Assembly: GCA_017545665.1 (NCBI GenBank)
Contig: JAFWKQ010000079.1
Span: 47,303-111,302 of the forward strand
Reading direction: 5' to 3'
Length of the DNA: 64,000 nucleotides
Source: Atopobiaceae bacterium
GTDB lineage: Bacteria > Actinomycetota > Coriobacteriia > Coriobacteriales > Atopobiaceae
Part shown: positions 8,903 through 17,865 of the stretch, in pieces
Position numbering within the stretch: position 1 is the first letter of the stretch
Layout: each line of letters starts with the position of its first letter
The notes under the pieces: model-generated
What the model saw: the letters and a program-made list of their open reading frames with translations, nothing else
The model's database searches: none
What the model was told of the DNA's origin: nothing
Translations under genes and position numbers: made by a program

Positions 8903-10540
8903 GTGGTGCATTTAGAAACAAAGACCGGCAACTTTTTTTCATTTGTTGCTTGTGTGCTTAAGCGACACTTGTTCTCACTCTTTGTTGCGATGTGTGCTTG
9001 GCTGGCAACAATACCTTGTATATGGATTGTATTTGGTAAGTTGAATACGCATCTAGCTGCAACAAAGATACTGCAGCTCTTTGTTTTGTGCGGTTGCTCA
9101 ATGGGAGCAGATTGGGTCATTTCTAACATCAATGATGCGAAGCTTCGTCGGTGGGCGTGCATCTTTTTGGTCAACTTATTACTCGGCACAGTGATGCTAT
9201 TCTGCATTTATCCTGGCGGTTGGCGCTGGGATGACATAATTCAGCTAAATGCTACCGTAGAAACTGGGACATGGCCAATTTGGCAAGGTTATCTTACAAC
9301 GTTGTTTTACATGCTTTGTTTGATCACTGTTCCAGTGCCGGCATTCATTGTGTTCGTGCAAGTGGTCGTAATATCCTTGTTGGCCACAGCCATTGTGGTT
9401 AAGATTGCTCGGATGCTAGAGTGTAAAGAGTGGTATGTGGCAGTCCCTGCGCTGCTTCTTGGCCTCCTTCCACCAACACTTAACATGAACCTCTATCCGC
9501 TCAGGTCCGCGATGCACTCCTACCTTGAGGTTTTGCTACTGGTGACTCTTGGCGAGTGCTGTTTGGACAAGTCTCGTTGGACACTAAGGCGCCTGATTGG
9601 CTTGTCGGTGCTTACGTCGATCGTTGCGGTGTGGAAATCGGAGTGCATTATTTTTGTTGCGATTGTTCCTGTGCTGGTTCTCGTTTTTGAGCAGCGAGGG
9701 AAGCGAATACGTTCTGCTGCAACGGTATTGTTGCTCGTTGTGGCTATAGTACTCGGACTTTCTCTTTACCCGCGTTTTGGAACATCTCTTGAAGGAAATA
9801 GTGAGGACTATACAATGACGGTATATGTACCTTCGCTTCCGTATTTTGTTCACACGGCAAAGGAGCGAGGGGATGCTGCGTACCTAGATAAGCTCAGCGA
9901 CATATACAATAACGAAGTGTTGGAAAGGGCTTATGCTGAGGGCAAAAGCGGCGAGGATATATATTGGCACGAAAACGAATGGCCATACATTGCCGTTCCA
10001 AAAGACTCACGTGATAAGGCATTCTACGCCCGTTGTAGAGACCTCTTTATTGAGGGTGCAATTAGGTATCCAGGGGCTATGCTGCAGTCTCGCTGGAATC
10101 AGCTAATGGCCTCTATGGACTTCCAATGGACTCCAGATAGAACAAACATGCTCCCTAAAAGAAAAGGAGTCGTTTACGATAAGTTCAATAAAAACTACGT
10201 TATGAACAAGCAGATTAAACCAAAGCTGAGGGATTTTGTTACATCGTATATGGAAGCTAGCAAGCGGTTTGAGGGGTTAACCTGGGTCTATAATCTTGGT
10301 ATTCCTTTAGCAATAGTGTTGGTGCTAATGGCTTTTCTTTCAATAAAAAGGTCTCTGTTGGCGCTGCTACCCTTAACGCTATTGGTACATAATGCCGCTG
10401 TGTTCTTGAGTGCTCCAGCCTACTACTTTATGTATTACTACTCACTATATGTTGGTGCGATGTTTGGATTAGCTGCGGCACTTGCATACGCTTTTAACCT
10501 GCTTAAAGCAAAAAGGGGGTCCCTTGTTGAGGAAAACTGA
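8903..10540 (+). CDS. Polytopic membrane protein, GT-C-like (DUF6020-like), 545 aa
   Basis: GTG 8903 follows AGGAG at a good distance. There are about twelve hydrophobic segments. After two helices comes YPGGWRWDDIIQLNAT, with acidic residues in the first external loop where GT-C enzymes keep catalytic Asp/Glu. A large external loop near residues 300-410 holds EGNSEDYTMTVYVPSLPY and WHENEWPY. The pattern resembles DUF6020-type proteins found in glycan clusters of Gram-positive bacteria, thought to transfer sugars onto cell-surface polymers. The 3' end overlaps the next gene by 14 bases, indicating translational coupling. Composition is AT-rich. Confidence 0.65.
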   Translation: MVHLETKTGNFFSFVACVLKRHLFSLFVAMCAWLATIPCIWIVFGKLNTHLAATKILQLFVLCGCSMGADWVISNINDAKLRRWACIFLVNLLLGTVMLFCIYPGGWRWDDIIQLNATVETGTWPIWQGYLTTLFYMLCLITVPVPAFIVFVQVVVISLLATAIVVKIARMLECKEWYVAVPALLLGLLPPTLNMNLYPLRSAMHSYLEVLLLVTLGECCLDKSRWTLRRLIGLSVLTSIVAVWKSECIIFVAIVPVLVLVFEQRGKRIRSAATVLLLVVAIVLGLSLYPRFGTSLEGNSEDYTMTVYVPSLPYFVHTAKERGDAAYLDKLSDIYNNEVLERAYAEGKSGEDIYWHENEWPYIAVPKDSRDKAFYARCRDLFIEGAIRYPGAMLQSRWNQLMASMDFQWTPDRTNMLPKRKGVVYDKFNKNYVMNKQIKPKLRDFVTSYMEASKRFEGLTWVYNLGIPLAIVLVLMAFLSIKRSLLALLPLTLLVHNAAVFLSAPAYYFMYYYSLYVGAMFGLAAALAYAFNLLKAKRGSLVEEN

Positions 10541-11333
10541 AAAAGCTGCTACAACGAGTAATTCATACCTGCTTGCTATTACGTGCTACAACTGCGAACC
10601 ACAGATTGGGCGTGTCCTTGGCAAGATAACGCCTGAGCTCGCAGATCGCATGTCCGAGGTAATGGTAATAGATAACCGTTCCGAAGACAGGACGGCAGAG
10701 AAAGCTCTTGAGGTGGTTCGTACTGGCAGGATTCCAAACTTGCACGTATATCGCAATAAGGAAAACTATTCGCTTGGAGGTAGCCATAAGGTTGCGTTTC
10801 TACATGCCTTGGATATGGGTGCAACTCATGTGGTCATACTGCATGGTGACGATCAGGCGGATCCTGCCGATATTCCAGCGTTGCTGGATGTCGTAGAAAC
10901 TGGCGTTTGCACTACTGCTCTTGGCTCGCGTTTTAACCGAAAGTCCCGCCTCTTCGGTTACGACTGGAAGCGTATTTTGGGCAACCGTGTGTTAAACGTT
11001 GTGTATACCGTTCTAACGATGCGGTATGTGGAAGACCTTGGCTCGGGACTTAATGTGTTTGCCGTTTCGGACATGGACATGTTGCGGCTGCTCAACTTTG
11101 CTGATCGGCTTACCTTTAACTTCGAGCTGCTACTCGACCTCATTGACCGTGGGGTCAAATTCGCCTATGTACCCATAACGTGGCGCGAGGAAGACCAAGT
11201 GAGTAACGCAAGGAACTTCAACATTGCATGGACAGCGTTCAAGAACTTGTGCCATTGGAGATTTAGAAAGAAGACGTTCTTTGGCGGTCCCAAGACGGCC
11301 AAGGACTACATCACTGTGGAGGTTGTCGAATGA
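10527..11333 (+). CDS. GT2 family glycosyltransferase (DPM1-like)
   Basis: A TTG at 10527 with AAGGGGG upstream gives 268 residues. The upstream frame inside the previous gene was discounted. The domain begins SYLLAITCYNCEPQIGRVL, followed by VMVIDNRSEDRT, HGDDQADPADIPALLD (the DxD-type metal site) and GSRFNRKSRLFGYDW. It lacks the C-terminal membrane helices of GtrB, so it is a soluble or peripheral enzyme transferring a sugar from an NDP- or dolichol-type donor. The stop overlaps the next start (ATGA), placing it in a tight operon with the nucleotidyltransferase, kinase-like and HAD genes. Confidence 0.88.
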   Translation: MRKTEKAATTSNSYLLAITCYNCEPQIGRVLGKITPELADRMSEVMVIDNRSEDRTAEKALEVVRTGRIPNLHVYRNKENYSLGGSHKVAFLHALDMGATHVVILHGDDQADPADIPALLDVVETGVCTTALGSRFNRKSRLFGYDWKRILGNRVLNVVYTVLTMRYVEDLGSGLNVFAVSDMDMLRLLNFADRLTFNFELLLDLIDRGVKFAYVPITWREEDQVSNARNFNIAWTAFKNLCHWRFRKKTFFGGPKTAKDYITVEVVE

Positions 11334-12064
11334 GGTGTACGGTACTCATGCCCATGGGAGGCTTGGGAAGCAGGTTTGCGGACGCGGGATACACGACCCC
11401 CAAACCACTTATTGAGGTTGACGGCAAGCCAATGTTCTTGCGTGCGACTGAGAGCTTTCCCGAGTCTTGGGACTTAGACAGTGTATTCGTGGTGAGAAAG
11501 GAACACGAGGAACGCTTTGGTCTTGCCCGCATGATTGCAGAGGCCAGTCCGGAGGCAAGAATTGCGTTGCTGGACCATGATACGCGCGGACCAGTGGAGA
11601 CCTGTCTTGAGGCACGAGAATTGGTGAATCCAGAAATCCCAATCGTGGTGGCAGACTGCGATATCCGTTTTAGGTCGATTGCGTACGTAAGTATGGCTGA
11701 GTCGGGCGACTACGATGGCATTCTTGCAAGCTTTCGCTCGAGAGATCCACGCTATTCATATGCGGAGGTGGGAGAAGACGGATTCGTTTGTCGGACGGCA
11801 GAGAAAGTACCCATCTCCGAGCACGCGCTTCTTGGTGGTTATTGGTTCCGCTCGGGCGGGCGGTTCTTCTCTCTTGCGGATGAGTTTATGAAGATGGGCC
11901 TGCCCGATGGGCTGGCGGAATACTATCTCTCGCATCTGTTTAACATAGCGCTTTCCGACGGAGATCGCATTGGGCTCGCGGATGTGGACGGATATGACAT
12001 CTGGGGAACACCCGAGGAACTTGATGCCTACGTAGCAGCCTCACGGAACGGTGGAGAAAGTTGA
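11330..12064 (+). CDS. Sugar/alcohol-phosphate nucleotidyltransferase
   Basis: The N-terminus MRCTVLMPMGGLGSRF...TPKPLIEVDGKPM is the nucleotidyltransferase signature (G-x-GxR and PKPL) of enzymes joining NTP to a sugar or alcohol phosphate. VVADCDIRF supplies the metal-binding Asp in the middle, and the C-terminus has YDIWGTPEELDAY, typical of capsule-locus nucleotidyltransferases. Its 244 residues match single-domain family members. The start overlaps the GT2 stop and the stop overlaps the next TTG. With the kinase-like and HAD domains downstream it could build an NDP-activated building block (kinase, phosphatase, nucleotidyltransferase), a logic known from GDP-heptose or CDP-choline routes. 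The substrate is not identifiable. Confidence 0.85.
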   Translation: MRCTVLMPMGGLGSRFADAGYTTPKPLIEVDGKPMFLRATESFPESWDLDSVFVVRKEHEERFGLARMIAEASPEARIALLDHDTRGPVETCLEARELVNPEIPIVVADCDIRFRSIAYVSMAESGDYDGILASFRSRDPRYSYAEVGEDGFVCRTAEKVPISEHALLGGYWFRSGGRFFSLADEFMKMGLPDGLAEYYLSHLFNIALSDGDRIGLADVDGYDIWGTPEELDAYVAASRNGGES

Positions 12065-14160
12065 GATCTATAAGTCTGAGGCGTGCTGTTGCAGCGCTCC
12101 TCGTGGTGTCTTTGTTGTATGCGTTGGCATTTGCCGCTCCAATAGCGGATACGTTCGGCAAAATAGTCGACCGCCTAATGCGAGAGCCTGGTTTGGCGTT
12201 GCCGTGGATGGTCGCTGCGGTTGGGGTTATATTCGGACATCTGATTCGGTCGATGAGGGCAAAGATTTTGTTTTCGCCTACCGTGAGCACCGGTGTAGCG
12301 CAGCAATTTGGTGCCATATTAGTTGGTTCGCTATGCAACTCCGTTTTGCCTTTTCGTTTGGGTGAGCTTGTAAGGGCAGATGTGTTGGCGCAGTCGACTA
12401 GCACATCATTTTCATTCTCCTTTGTGCTTGTGGTGCTCGAGAGAGCCGTTGATGCTCTCGTGATGTGTCTTATGTTGGCTGTGTTTGGACGCTTGAGCCT
12501 ACCGCTATTGATTGTGGCTGCAATTCTGTTTTTTGTGTTGCTTAGCTTGTGGTCCTCGCCACTATGGTTAAAGCATTTGTTTTTTTATGTGGCTGAAGCG
12601 CTCGAGCGAGGACGTGGCTCAAGGATGCTCTTCCGCGTGTGGTCTGTGGAATATGGCCTGCAACGTACCTTGGTTTCGCGAGTCCTCTTGCCATACGTTG
12701 GCCTTTCTGTGCTCAATTGGGTGGTATATATTGTGGCGCTGTTACCACTCTTTTTTGCGGGTGCTGGTATGGGCTTGATTGATGCTGTTGGGTCTTCCGT
12801 AGCGACCTATGCTGCGTTGAATGCTTCAGTAGCACCTGGCGCCCTTGGCAGTTTTACTCCTACGTTGGCGGCCTTTGGTCTTTTTGATTCGACGATGTAC
12901 ATCATGGCATGGTGTGCGGCAATTGTTCCCACATGTATTCTTGGCCTCATTTGGGCATTTGTGGGAATGGACGGTATACCGTTATTTCGTCCTAAGCGGG
13001 AGAGCGTGGGGATTGCCCCGGCAAACAAACTGACGCGCGATGCGGATCCTTCGGCTAGCCAGGGTGCATTTTTGCGCGATTATTATGCTGGGGTGCCGCT
13101 TGCGGCTGAGATTTCGCGCGACGACATGGAGGGCACTGCGTCGCTTGGGCGCTATTTTACGGGTGGCGGCAGTGCTGCCGTGACGTATTTATCGGAAAGA
13201 GACGGCAGGCTGTGGGTAACTAAACGTGTGGACTTACAGAAGTCGCAGGCATTACGCGAGCAACACGAGTGGTTGGTCAAGCACGCATGTGCAAACGTAG
13301 CGATTGCGGGAGGGGAGCGCGAGGACGACTCCACGTACTCGATGGACGTTGGTTTTGACCCTAACTCGGTTGATGGATTCGACTGGGTTCATCAGTGCTC
13401 GGTGGAGCAGGCTTGTGTCTTTATGGATGAGGTTGCTTCGACACTGGCGGGTGAGGTGTGGTTGCGAGATGCCGAAGTCGAAGCCATCGACCCTGCGGAG
13501 GGTGCACAGCGTGTAGAAAGCTACATCAATACACATGTGCGTCATTGCATGCAACTCGCTGTTGACTCCATGCCAGCCTTGTCCGAGGCCATGCTGCCAG
13601 ATTCCCTTGTGATCAATGGAATCGTTCGTCCAAATCTTAATCGCTTGCTTGACGAGCTGGAGGGTAACGAGAGCGCCATGCTCGACCTCGCCGACTTTCG
13701 GCTATGTTCGGATATACACGGCGACCCCATTGTTGACAACTTGCTGTGGTCGCGGGGAGGGGGCCATCCAGTAATAATAGATCCGGTTCCGTGCGGCAAC
13801 GTATTCGACGGTCCTGTGTTTGACTTTGGCAAGTGGAGCCAGTCACTGCAGATAGGTTACGAGTTTGCCCTTAGGGATACATCGGAGGTTAGGTTACGCC
13901 CCGATAGTGACGGCGTGCTTCGTGTTATTGAGTATGCTGATATGCGTAGCGAAAGGTACGAGGAGCTTTGGGAGCACGTGCAAGATGTACTTGCGCCCAA
14001 GTATCTGACTTCGAGTGAGCAGAAAACCATGTTGTTCATTGGTGCTACTAATTATTTCCGACGAATGAAGCACCAGGTTCTGCAGTGCCCTGCGAACGCA
14101 TTGAAGTTTTATGCGCTCGGGATTGAGCATCTGGATGAGTGGATGGAGATGTACCGATGA
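12061..14160 (+). CDS. Flippase-like (UPF0104/LPG-synthase-TM) domain fused to a kinase-like phosphotransferase domain
   Basis: TTG 12061 follows GGAGAAAG and overlaps the previous stop. Residues 1-310 have about eight membrane helices, with the GSLCNSVLPFRLGELVR motif characteristic of UPF0104/AglD-like flippase domains (RxGE). Residues ~340-699 are cytoplasmic and resemble aminoglycoside/choline-kinase-fold phosphotransferases: VTKRVDLQKSQALREQHEW suggests the ATP-binding Lys and Glu, LCSDIHGDPIVDNLLW the catalytic HGD...N loop, and VIIDPVP the metal-binding Asp. A transporter-like membrane part joined to a small-molecule kinase is unusual. It sits between a nucleotidyltransferase and a HAD phosphatase, so it may phosphorylate a precursor or a lipid-linked intermediate at the membrane. 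Confidence 0.75.
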   Translation: MRSISLRRAVAALLVVSLLYALAFAAPIADTFGKIVDRLMREPGLALPWMVAAVGVIFGHLIRSMRAKILFSPTVSTGVAQQFGAILVGSLCNSVLPFRLGELVRADVLAQSTSTSFSFSFVLVVLERAVDALVMCLMLAVFGRLSLPLLIVAAILFFVLLSLWSSPLWLKHLFFYVAEALERGRGSRMLFRVWSVEYGLQRTLVSRVLLPYVGLSVLNWVVYIVALLPLFFAGAGMGLIDAVGSSVATYAALNASVAPGALGSFTPTLAAFGLFDSTMYIMAWCAAIVPTCILGLIWAFVGMDGIPLFRPKRESVGIAPANKLTRDADPSASQGAFLRDYYAGVPLAAEISRDDMEGTASLGRYFTGGGSAAVTYLSERDGRLWVTKRVDLQKSQALREQHEWLVKHACANVAIAGGEREDDSTYSMDVGFDPNSVDGFDWVHQCSVEQACVFMDEVASTLAGEVWLRDAEVEAIDPAEGAQRVESYINTHVRHCMQLAVDSMPALSEAMLPDSLVINGIVRPNLNRLLDELEGNESAMLDLADFRLCSDIHGDPIVDNLLWSRGGGHPVIIDPVPCGNVFDGPVFDFGKWSQSLQIGYEFALRDTSEVRLRPDSDGVLRVIEYADMRSERYEELWEHVQDVLAPKYLTSSEQKTMLFIGATNYFRRMKHQVLQCPANALKFYALGIEHLDEWMEMYR

Positions 14161-14753
14161 GTGCAGATGGAGTCAAGGCTTGGCTGCTTGACTTGGATGG
14201 TACGCTCGTAAATACTCATAGCGCAAATGTGGCGGCATACATGGATGCTATTCCGTATGCAATCCCACGCGCGCGCATAGAGGAGGGCGAGCTGCGGTGT
14301 CGTATAGAGGCAGGTGAAAGCTGCGCAAACTTTGTGCCTGCACTCGTGACTGATGCGACTGCATCTGAGATTGCGTTGGTTGCGGCTCGCAAAGCTGACG
14401 TATACCCATCGTTTCTTGGCTTGTCGACGCTAAACGATGTGCTTGTGGACGAGGTACGAAGTTGGCGTAAGGACGGCGGCGCGGCTGTTCTTGTAACTAC
14501 TGCGAAGCGTCCAAATGCCGAAGCGGTTCTTCTGCATCATGACATAACGGATCTGTTCGACTTGAAAGTCTTTGGTGATGGCATAGAGAGGCTCAAGCCA
14601 GCTCCCGATATTTATCTACTTGCTATGAGGCTGGCAGGACTAGCGTCGGATGAGTGCCTCGCTTTTGAGGATTCCGACGCAGGCGTTGAGGCGGCCCGTG
14701 CGGCTGGAGTTGAGGTGGTGAGGATTGAATGGGGGCATGGATACAATGGGTAA
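14157..14753 (+). CDS. HAD-superfamily phosphatase (PGMB/Gph-like)
   Basis: ATG 14157 overlaps the preceding stop as ATGA, with GGAG eight bases upstream. Motif I is WLLDLDGTLVN (nucleophile Asp and acid/base Asp), motif II is VTTAKRP, motif III is the Lys in RLKPAPDIY, and motif IV is FEDSDAGVEAARAAG. Its 198 residues with a helical cap fit HAD phosphatases acting on sugar or polyol phosphates. In context it probably removes a phosphate during synthesis of the activated unit made by the adjacent kinase and nucleotidyltransferase. A housekeeping phosphoglycolate phosphatase role is less likely given the operon. Confidence 0.87.
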   Translation: MSADGVKAWLLDLDGTLVNTHSANVAAYMDAIPYAIPRARIEEGELRCRIEAGESCANFVPALVTDATASEIALVAARKADVYPSFLGLSTLNDVLVDEVRSWRKDGGAAVLVTTAKRPNAEAVLLHHDITDLFDLKVFGDGIERLKPAPDIYLLAMRLAGLASDECLAFEDSDAGVEAARAAGVEVVRIEWGHGYNG

Positions 14754-15195
14754 TCTCAAGCGCTTGCTCATAGGTCCCGGTGTTCGTTTTTTGATTGTTG
14801 GCGGCACTCTTACTCTGTTGGATTTGGCGCTGTTCCAGCTGTTTGCAAATGTGCTGCATGTTTCGCTGTTTGGAGTTGCGCCAGAAGTCGCTGCTGTATG
14901 GATTGGGACACCAATCGTAATATTAATTAACTTCTTTGTTAGTAGGAAGTTCGTTTGGCATACCGACGTGCCGATGAGCAAAACCATCGTTCCGTTCTTT
15001 GGGCTGAACTTGTTCTCTGGCGTGCTAGTCCAGTCGTTGGTGGTGAGTCTCGTGGTGAGCCTTCTGGCTGCTGTAGCGCCATCTGTGAGCAATGACGTTG
15101 TGCGGCTGTTGGCAAAATGCGTTGCAGTTGGAGTTGGTATGGTTATCAATTTCTTTGGTGCGAAGGTGCTCTTTAAGTGGGACGGTGACGAGTAG
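14746..15195 (+). CDS. GtrA-like membrane protein
   Basis: The protein of about 149 residues has four membrane helices, beginning RFLIVGGTLTLLDLALFQLF and including the family phrase INFFVSRKFVWHTD, then VINFFGAKVLFKW at the end. GtrA/DPMS-like proteins are thought to flip or hold polyprenyl-phosphate sugars made by GT2 partners. The start is uncertain: ATG 14746 has GGGGG about nine bases upstream, while ATG 14737 and TTG 14725 are possible. It overlaps the HAD gene and closes the operon. Confidence 0.85.
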   Translation: MGNLKRLLIGPGVRFLIVGGTLTLLDLALFQLFANVLHVSLFGVAPEVAAVWIGTPIVILINFFVSRKFVWHTDVPMSKTIVPFFGLNLFSGVLVQSLVVSLVVSLLAAVAPSVSNDVVRLLAKCVAVGVGMVINFFGAKVLFKWDGDE

Positions 15196-15296
15196 AGAGC
15201 TTGGGAAAGCTCAAAGCCTGCTTGAATAGGATTACGCCTCTCACGAGCGAAATCTTTTAGTTTGCGACGGAGCACAATTGCTATCTTATCGTAGCC

Positions 15297-15302
15297 TATA
15301 AT
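15297..15302 (+). promoter_or_regulatory. Likely -10 box (TATAAT) of the acylation cassette
   Basis: A perfect TATAAT lies 43 bases before the ATG at 15346, after the end of the preceding operon. No good -35 match was found at 16-18 bases. It marks a plausible separate promoter for the four-gene 15346-21733 block. Confidence 0.45.
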
Positions 15303-15345
15303 ATTTCATGCATTTTTACGAAGCATTGGGAAAGTTGGTTCTGCT

Positions 15346-17862
15346 ATGAAGAAGTCGGTGCGGGCTGTGTGTTTCGCAATCGTAGTGTCTGTTACAGCCG
15401 TACTTGTTGCAGCTACTTTCCACCTATTTAACATTACGAGGCCAGTGCAACTTGTGCATGAGACGACTTACTTTGAAGGAGATGGAACTGAGAGCAGTCC
15501 GTTTAGGATCTCCAGCGAAGATGATTTGATTCGCATGCGAGATCTCGTAAATGAGGGAGATCCAATATCTTGGTGCTATTTTGTCCAAACCGACGATATT
15601 GATTTGAGCAGTACGGGCCCGAGTGCTTATGCTGACGATTGGGAACCCATAGGAGTAATGAGGTCGGGTCACTACTTCTATGGCGATTACGACGGTAGTG
15701 GTCATACGATTGCAAATGTTCGGATGGCTAGTGCTGATTGCGGTGCCCTATTTGGTGATTTGCGCGGCAGCATACGAAACCTTGGCATATCGAGCGGTTT
15801 AATCTCGGGGGATACGGTTTCTGGAATCGCCTATAGGGTTGAGGATTATGCCTCGGTCGTAAACTGCTTTAACGGCGCCACCATTAGTGGGGATAGGGCT
15901 GCAGCGGGCATCGTCTATTCAAACTTGGGAAAAGTCTTGCATTGCTGGAATACGGGTGCAGTTACTTGCCGCGAGGGCCATGTGGGTGGCATAGTGTACG
16001 AATCGACGGGTACGGCGTTGGGCGGCGTGAGTATTGGAGTCCAAGCCACTCCTTTTGATGATGTCGAGCATGAATCGGCGCCACGAACGTATGCAACGCT
16101 GAAAGACGCAAGCGAAAAAATCGGATTAGCATATGTTGGACTGCTTAACTATATCGTAAGCCCGGAATGCGGTTCTGTTGACGTGGTGATTTGGACGGAT
16201 GGAGAGTCTCCGTGCTTTTTGGGGCTCTGGGACTCGTCTTCGAGATTCGTTCCACTGGTAGTTCGTGAGCTACTTGCTACCCATGCTCAACTTGTGCTGC
16301 TGCTCATTGCTTGTTTTGTGATGCTAGTTGTGTGTGTGTCGAAGTATTCTAGAGCACGAGGGAAGTCCGAGCAAGAAGAAGTACCTACAAGAACTGAGAA
16401 ACTGTCCCTCAGTGTTCCAAAGCGTACTTATATATTTAGGTTAATGAGCGTTGGTCTGTTTTTAGCTTTGCTATGTGCAGGCGTTATAGGTGCTACCCGT
16501 GTTCTATTGCCTTCGCAGGTCGAGGCAATCAGCTTACGAGAGTACCGCAACCAGCCCAAGGGGTCGGTTGACGTGCTCAACATTGGTAGTAGTCGTGCAG
16601 GATGTAGTGTGGACATCAGCATCCTATGGAACGAATACGGACTTGCAACATACTCAATGTGGTCAAGTTCGCAAACGTTTTGGGATGCTTACTATTCAAT
16701 CGTCGATGCGATCGAAGCTAACCAGCCTTCGCTGGTTCTACTTGAGGCACGTGCCTTGCAATATGAAAATAAGTACTTATACCCTGGTCCCCAATTGCTC
16801 AATCTGGTTGGAGTACAGAACCCCATAACCAAGATATCGCACGTTAGGACATCACTACCGCAGAACGATTGGCTCGACTACATATTCGATTTACCTGTTT
16901 ACCATATGCGATTTTCTGAAATCACAAAAGAAGACTATTCCAGTTACGAACAGGGAGTTTATAAAGGAAGCTTGCCTCTGTACGGCTACTATTCTTTGCC
17001 AGAAGCAAACGAAGGTAGTATTACACTAACAGCTAAAAAAGGAAGCGCTAAGGAGGAAACATACCTGCACGCAATTATTCAGCTTCTGAAAAGCAAGGAT
17101 ATCCCTCTAACGATCTATGCCGCACCCTCTATTGACTATTATAGCTGCCAGCCTTTCTATAATAGGGTTGCTCAGATTGCAGCTGAAGAAGGAGTAGATT
17201 TTTACGACTGTAATATAGAGAATCCTACCGTCTCATTTAGTCCTGCGAATTATTTTAGTGATGGATACCACCTTAATACAACGGGTGCGCGTGAGGTATC
17301 GCACCTGATTGGGCAACACTTGCGAAGCGTGTATAGTCTTGAGAATCATCGGGGCAATTCTCATTACGCAAGTTGGGATAAGTATCAACGCGTTTTTGAG
17401 AATGGATATCTGGCAGAGATAACAAAGCTAGCGGATTGGTTCGCTGAGCTTAAGCGCGACGGACGGCAGTTGTTGCTAGTGGGCCATTGGGTCGACGGGG
17501 TGGCTTATGGGAGCTTTGCAGATGTTGCGAAGGGGGTAGGGGCAGGTTCTCTGGTTCCCTTGGCATCGAGCTGGAGGAATTCGGAAGCATGCTTGTGGTT
17601 TGTGGATAGCACCTCAAACGCGCTGAATGACACCGTTGAGCCGCTGGAAAACTATTCAGTGGTTCTTGGCTCGCATGCGCTTTCATATGCCAAGTCAAGC
17701 GACGGCAAGCCCATGCTCCTAGATGGTAATAAGCCCGTGCTTGGGTTGGGCGATACAAGTATTTTGGCGGTGGTATATGACCCGACGACCGACGAACTCG
17801 TTGATGTTGTGCGCTTTGAGGGAAATCTTGCATCTCCAAATATGGTACGTGAGGACGTGTAG
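15346..17862 (+). CDS. GLUG-repeat / SGNH-hydrolase / C-terminal ILEI-like multidomain surface protein, DltD-like partner
   Basis: The 838-residue protein has an N-terminal signal-anchor (VCFAIVVSVTAVLVAATF). Residues ~45-240 carry GLUG-type repeats (FEGDGTESSPFRISSEDDL, WEPIG, YDGSGHTI, ISGDTVSGIAYRV), an adhesin-like beta-helix. Two more membrane helices follow near 308-328 and 365-385. Residues ~400-660 form an SGNH/DltD-like domain: VLNIGSSRAG (Ser ~415) and DGYHLNTTGA (Asp639, His642). The last ~130 residues resemble an ILEI/FAM3-like domain (VLGSHALSYAKSSDG). SGNH proteins beside MBOAT acyltransferases, as in dlt, help acylate extracellular polymers. It is followed three bases later by the MBOAT gene. 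The three-part architecture is unusual. Confidence 0.75.
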   Translation: MKKSVRAVCFAIVVSVTAVLVAATFHLFNITRPVQLVHETTYFEGDGTESSPFRISSEDDLIRMRDLVNEGDPISWCYFVQTDDIDLSSTGPSAYADDWEPIGVMRSGHYFYGDYDGSGHTIANVRMASADCGALFGDLRGSIRNLGISSGLISGDTVSGIAYRVEDYASVVNCFNGATISGDRAAAGIVYSNLGKVLHCWNTGAVTCREGHVGGIVYESTGTALGGVSIGVQATPFDDVEHESAPRTYATLKDASEKIGLAYVGLLNYIVSPECGSVDVVIWTDGESPCFLGLWDSSSRFVPLVVRELLATHAQLVLLLIACFVMLVVCVSKYSRARGKSEQEEVPTRTEKLSLSVPKRTYIFRLMSVGLFLALLCAGVIGATRVLLPSQVEAISLREYRNQPKGSVDVLNIGSSRAGCSVDISILWNEYGLATYSMWSSSQTFWDAYYSIVDAIEANQPSLVLLEARALQYENKYLYPGPQLLNLVGVQNPITKISHVRTSLPQNDWLDYIFDLPVYHMRFSEITKEDYSSYEQGVYKGSLPLYGYYSLPEANEGSITLTAKKGSAKEETYLHAIIQLLKSKDIPLTIYAAPSIDYYSCQPFYNRVAQIAAEEGVDFYDCNIENPTVSFSPANYFSDGYHLNTTGAREVSHLIGQHLRSVYSLENHRGNSHYASWDKYQRVFENGYLAEITKLADWFAELKRDGRQLLLVGHWVDGVAYGSFADVAKGVGAGSLVPLASSWRNSEACLWFVDSTSNALNDTVEPLENYSVVLGSHALSYAKSSDGKPMLLDGNKPVLGLGDTSILAVVYDPTTDELVDVVRFEGNLASPNMVREDV

Positions 17863-17865
17863 CTC

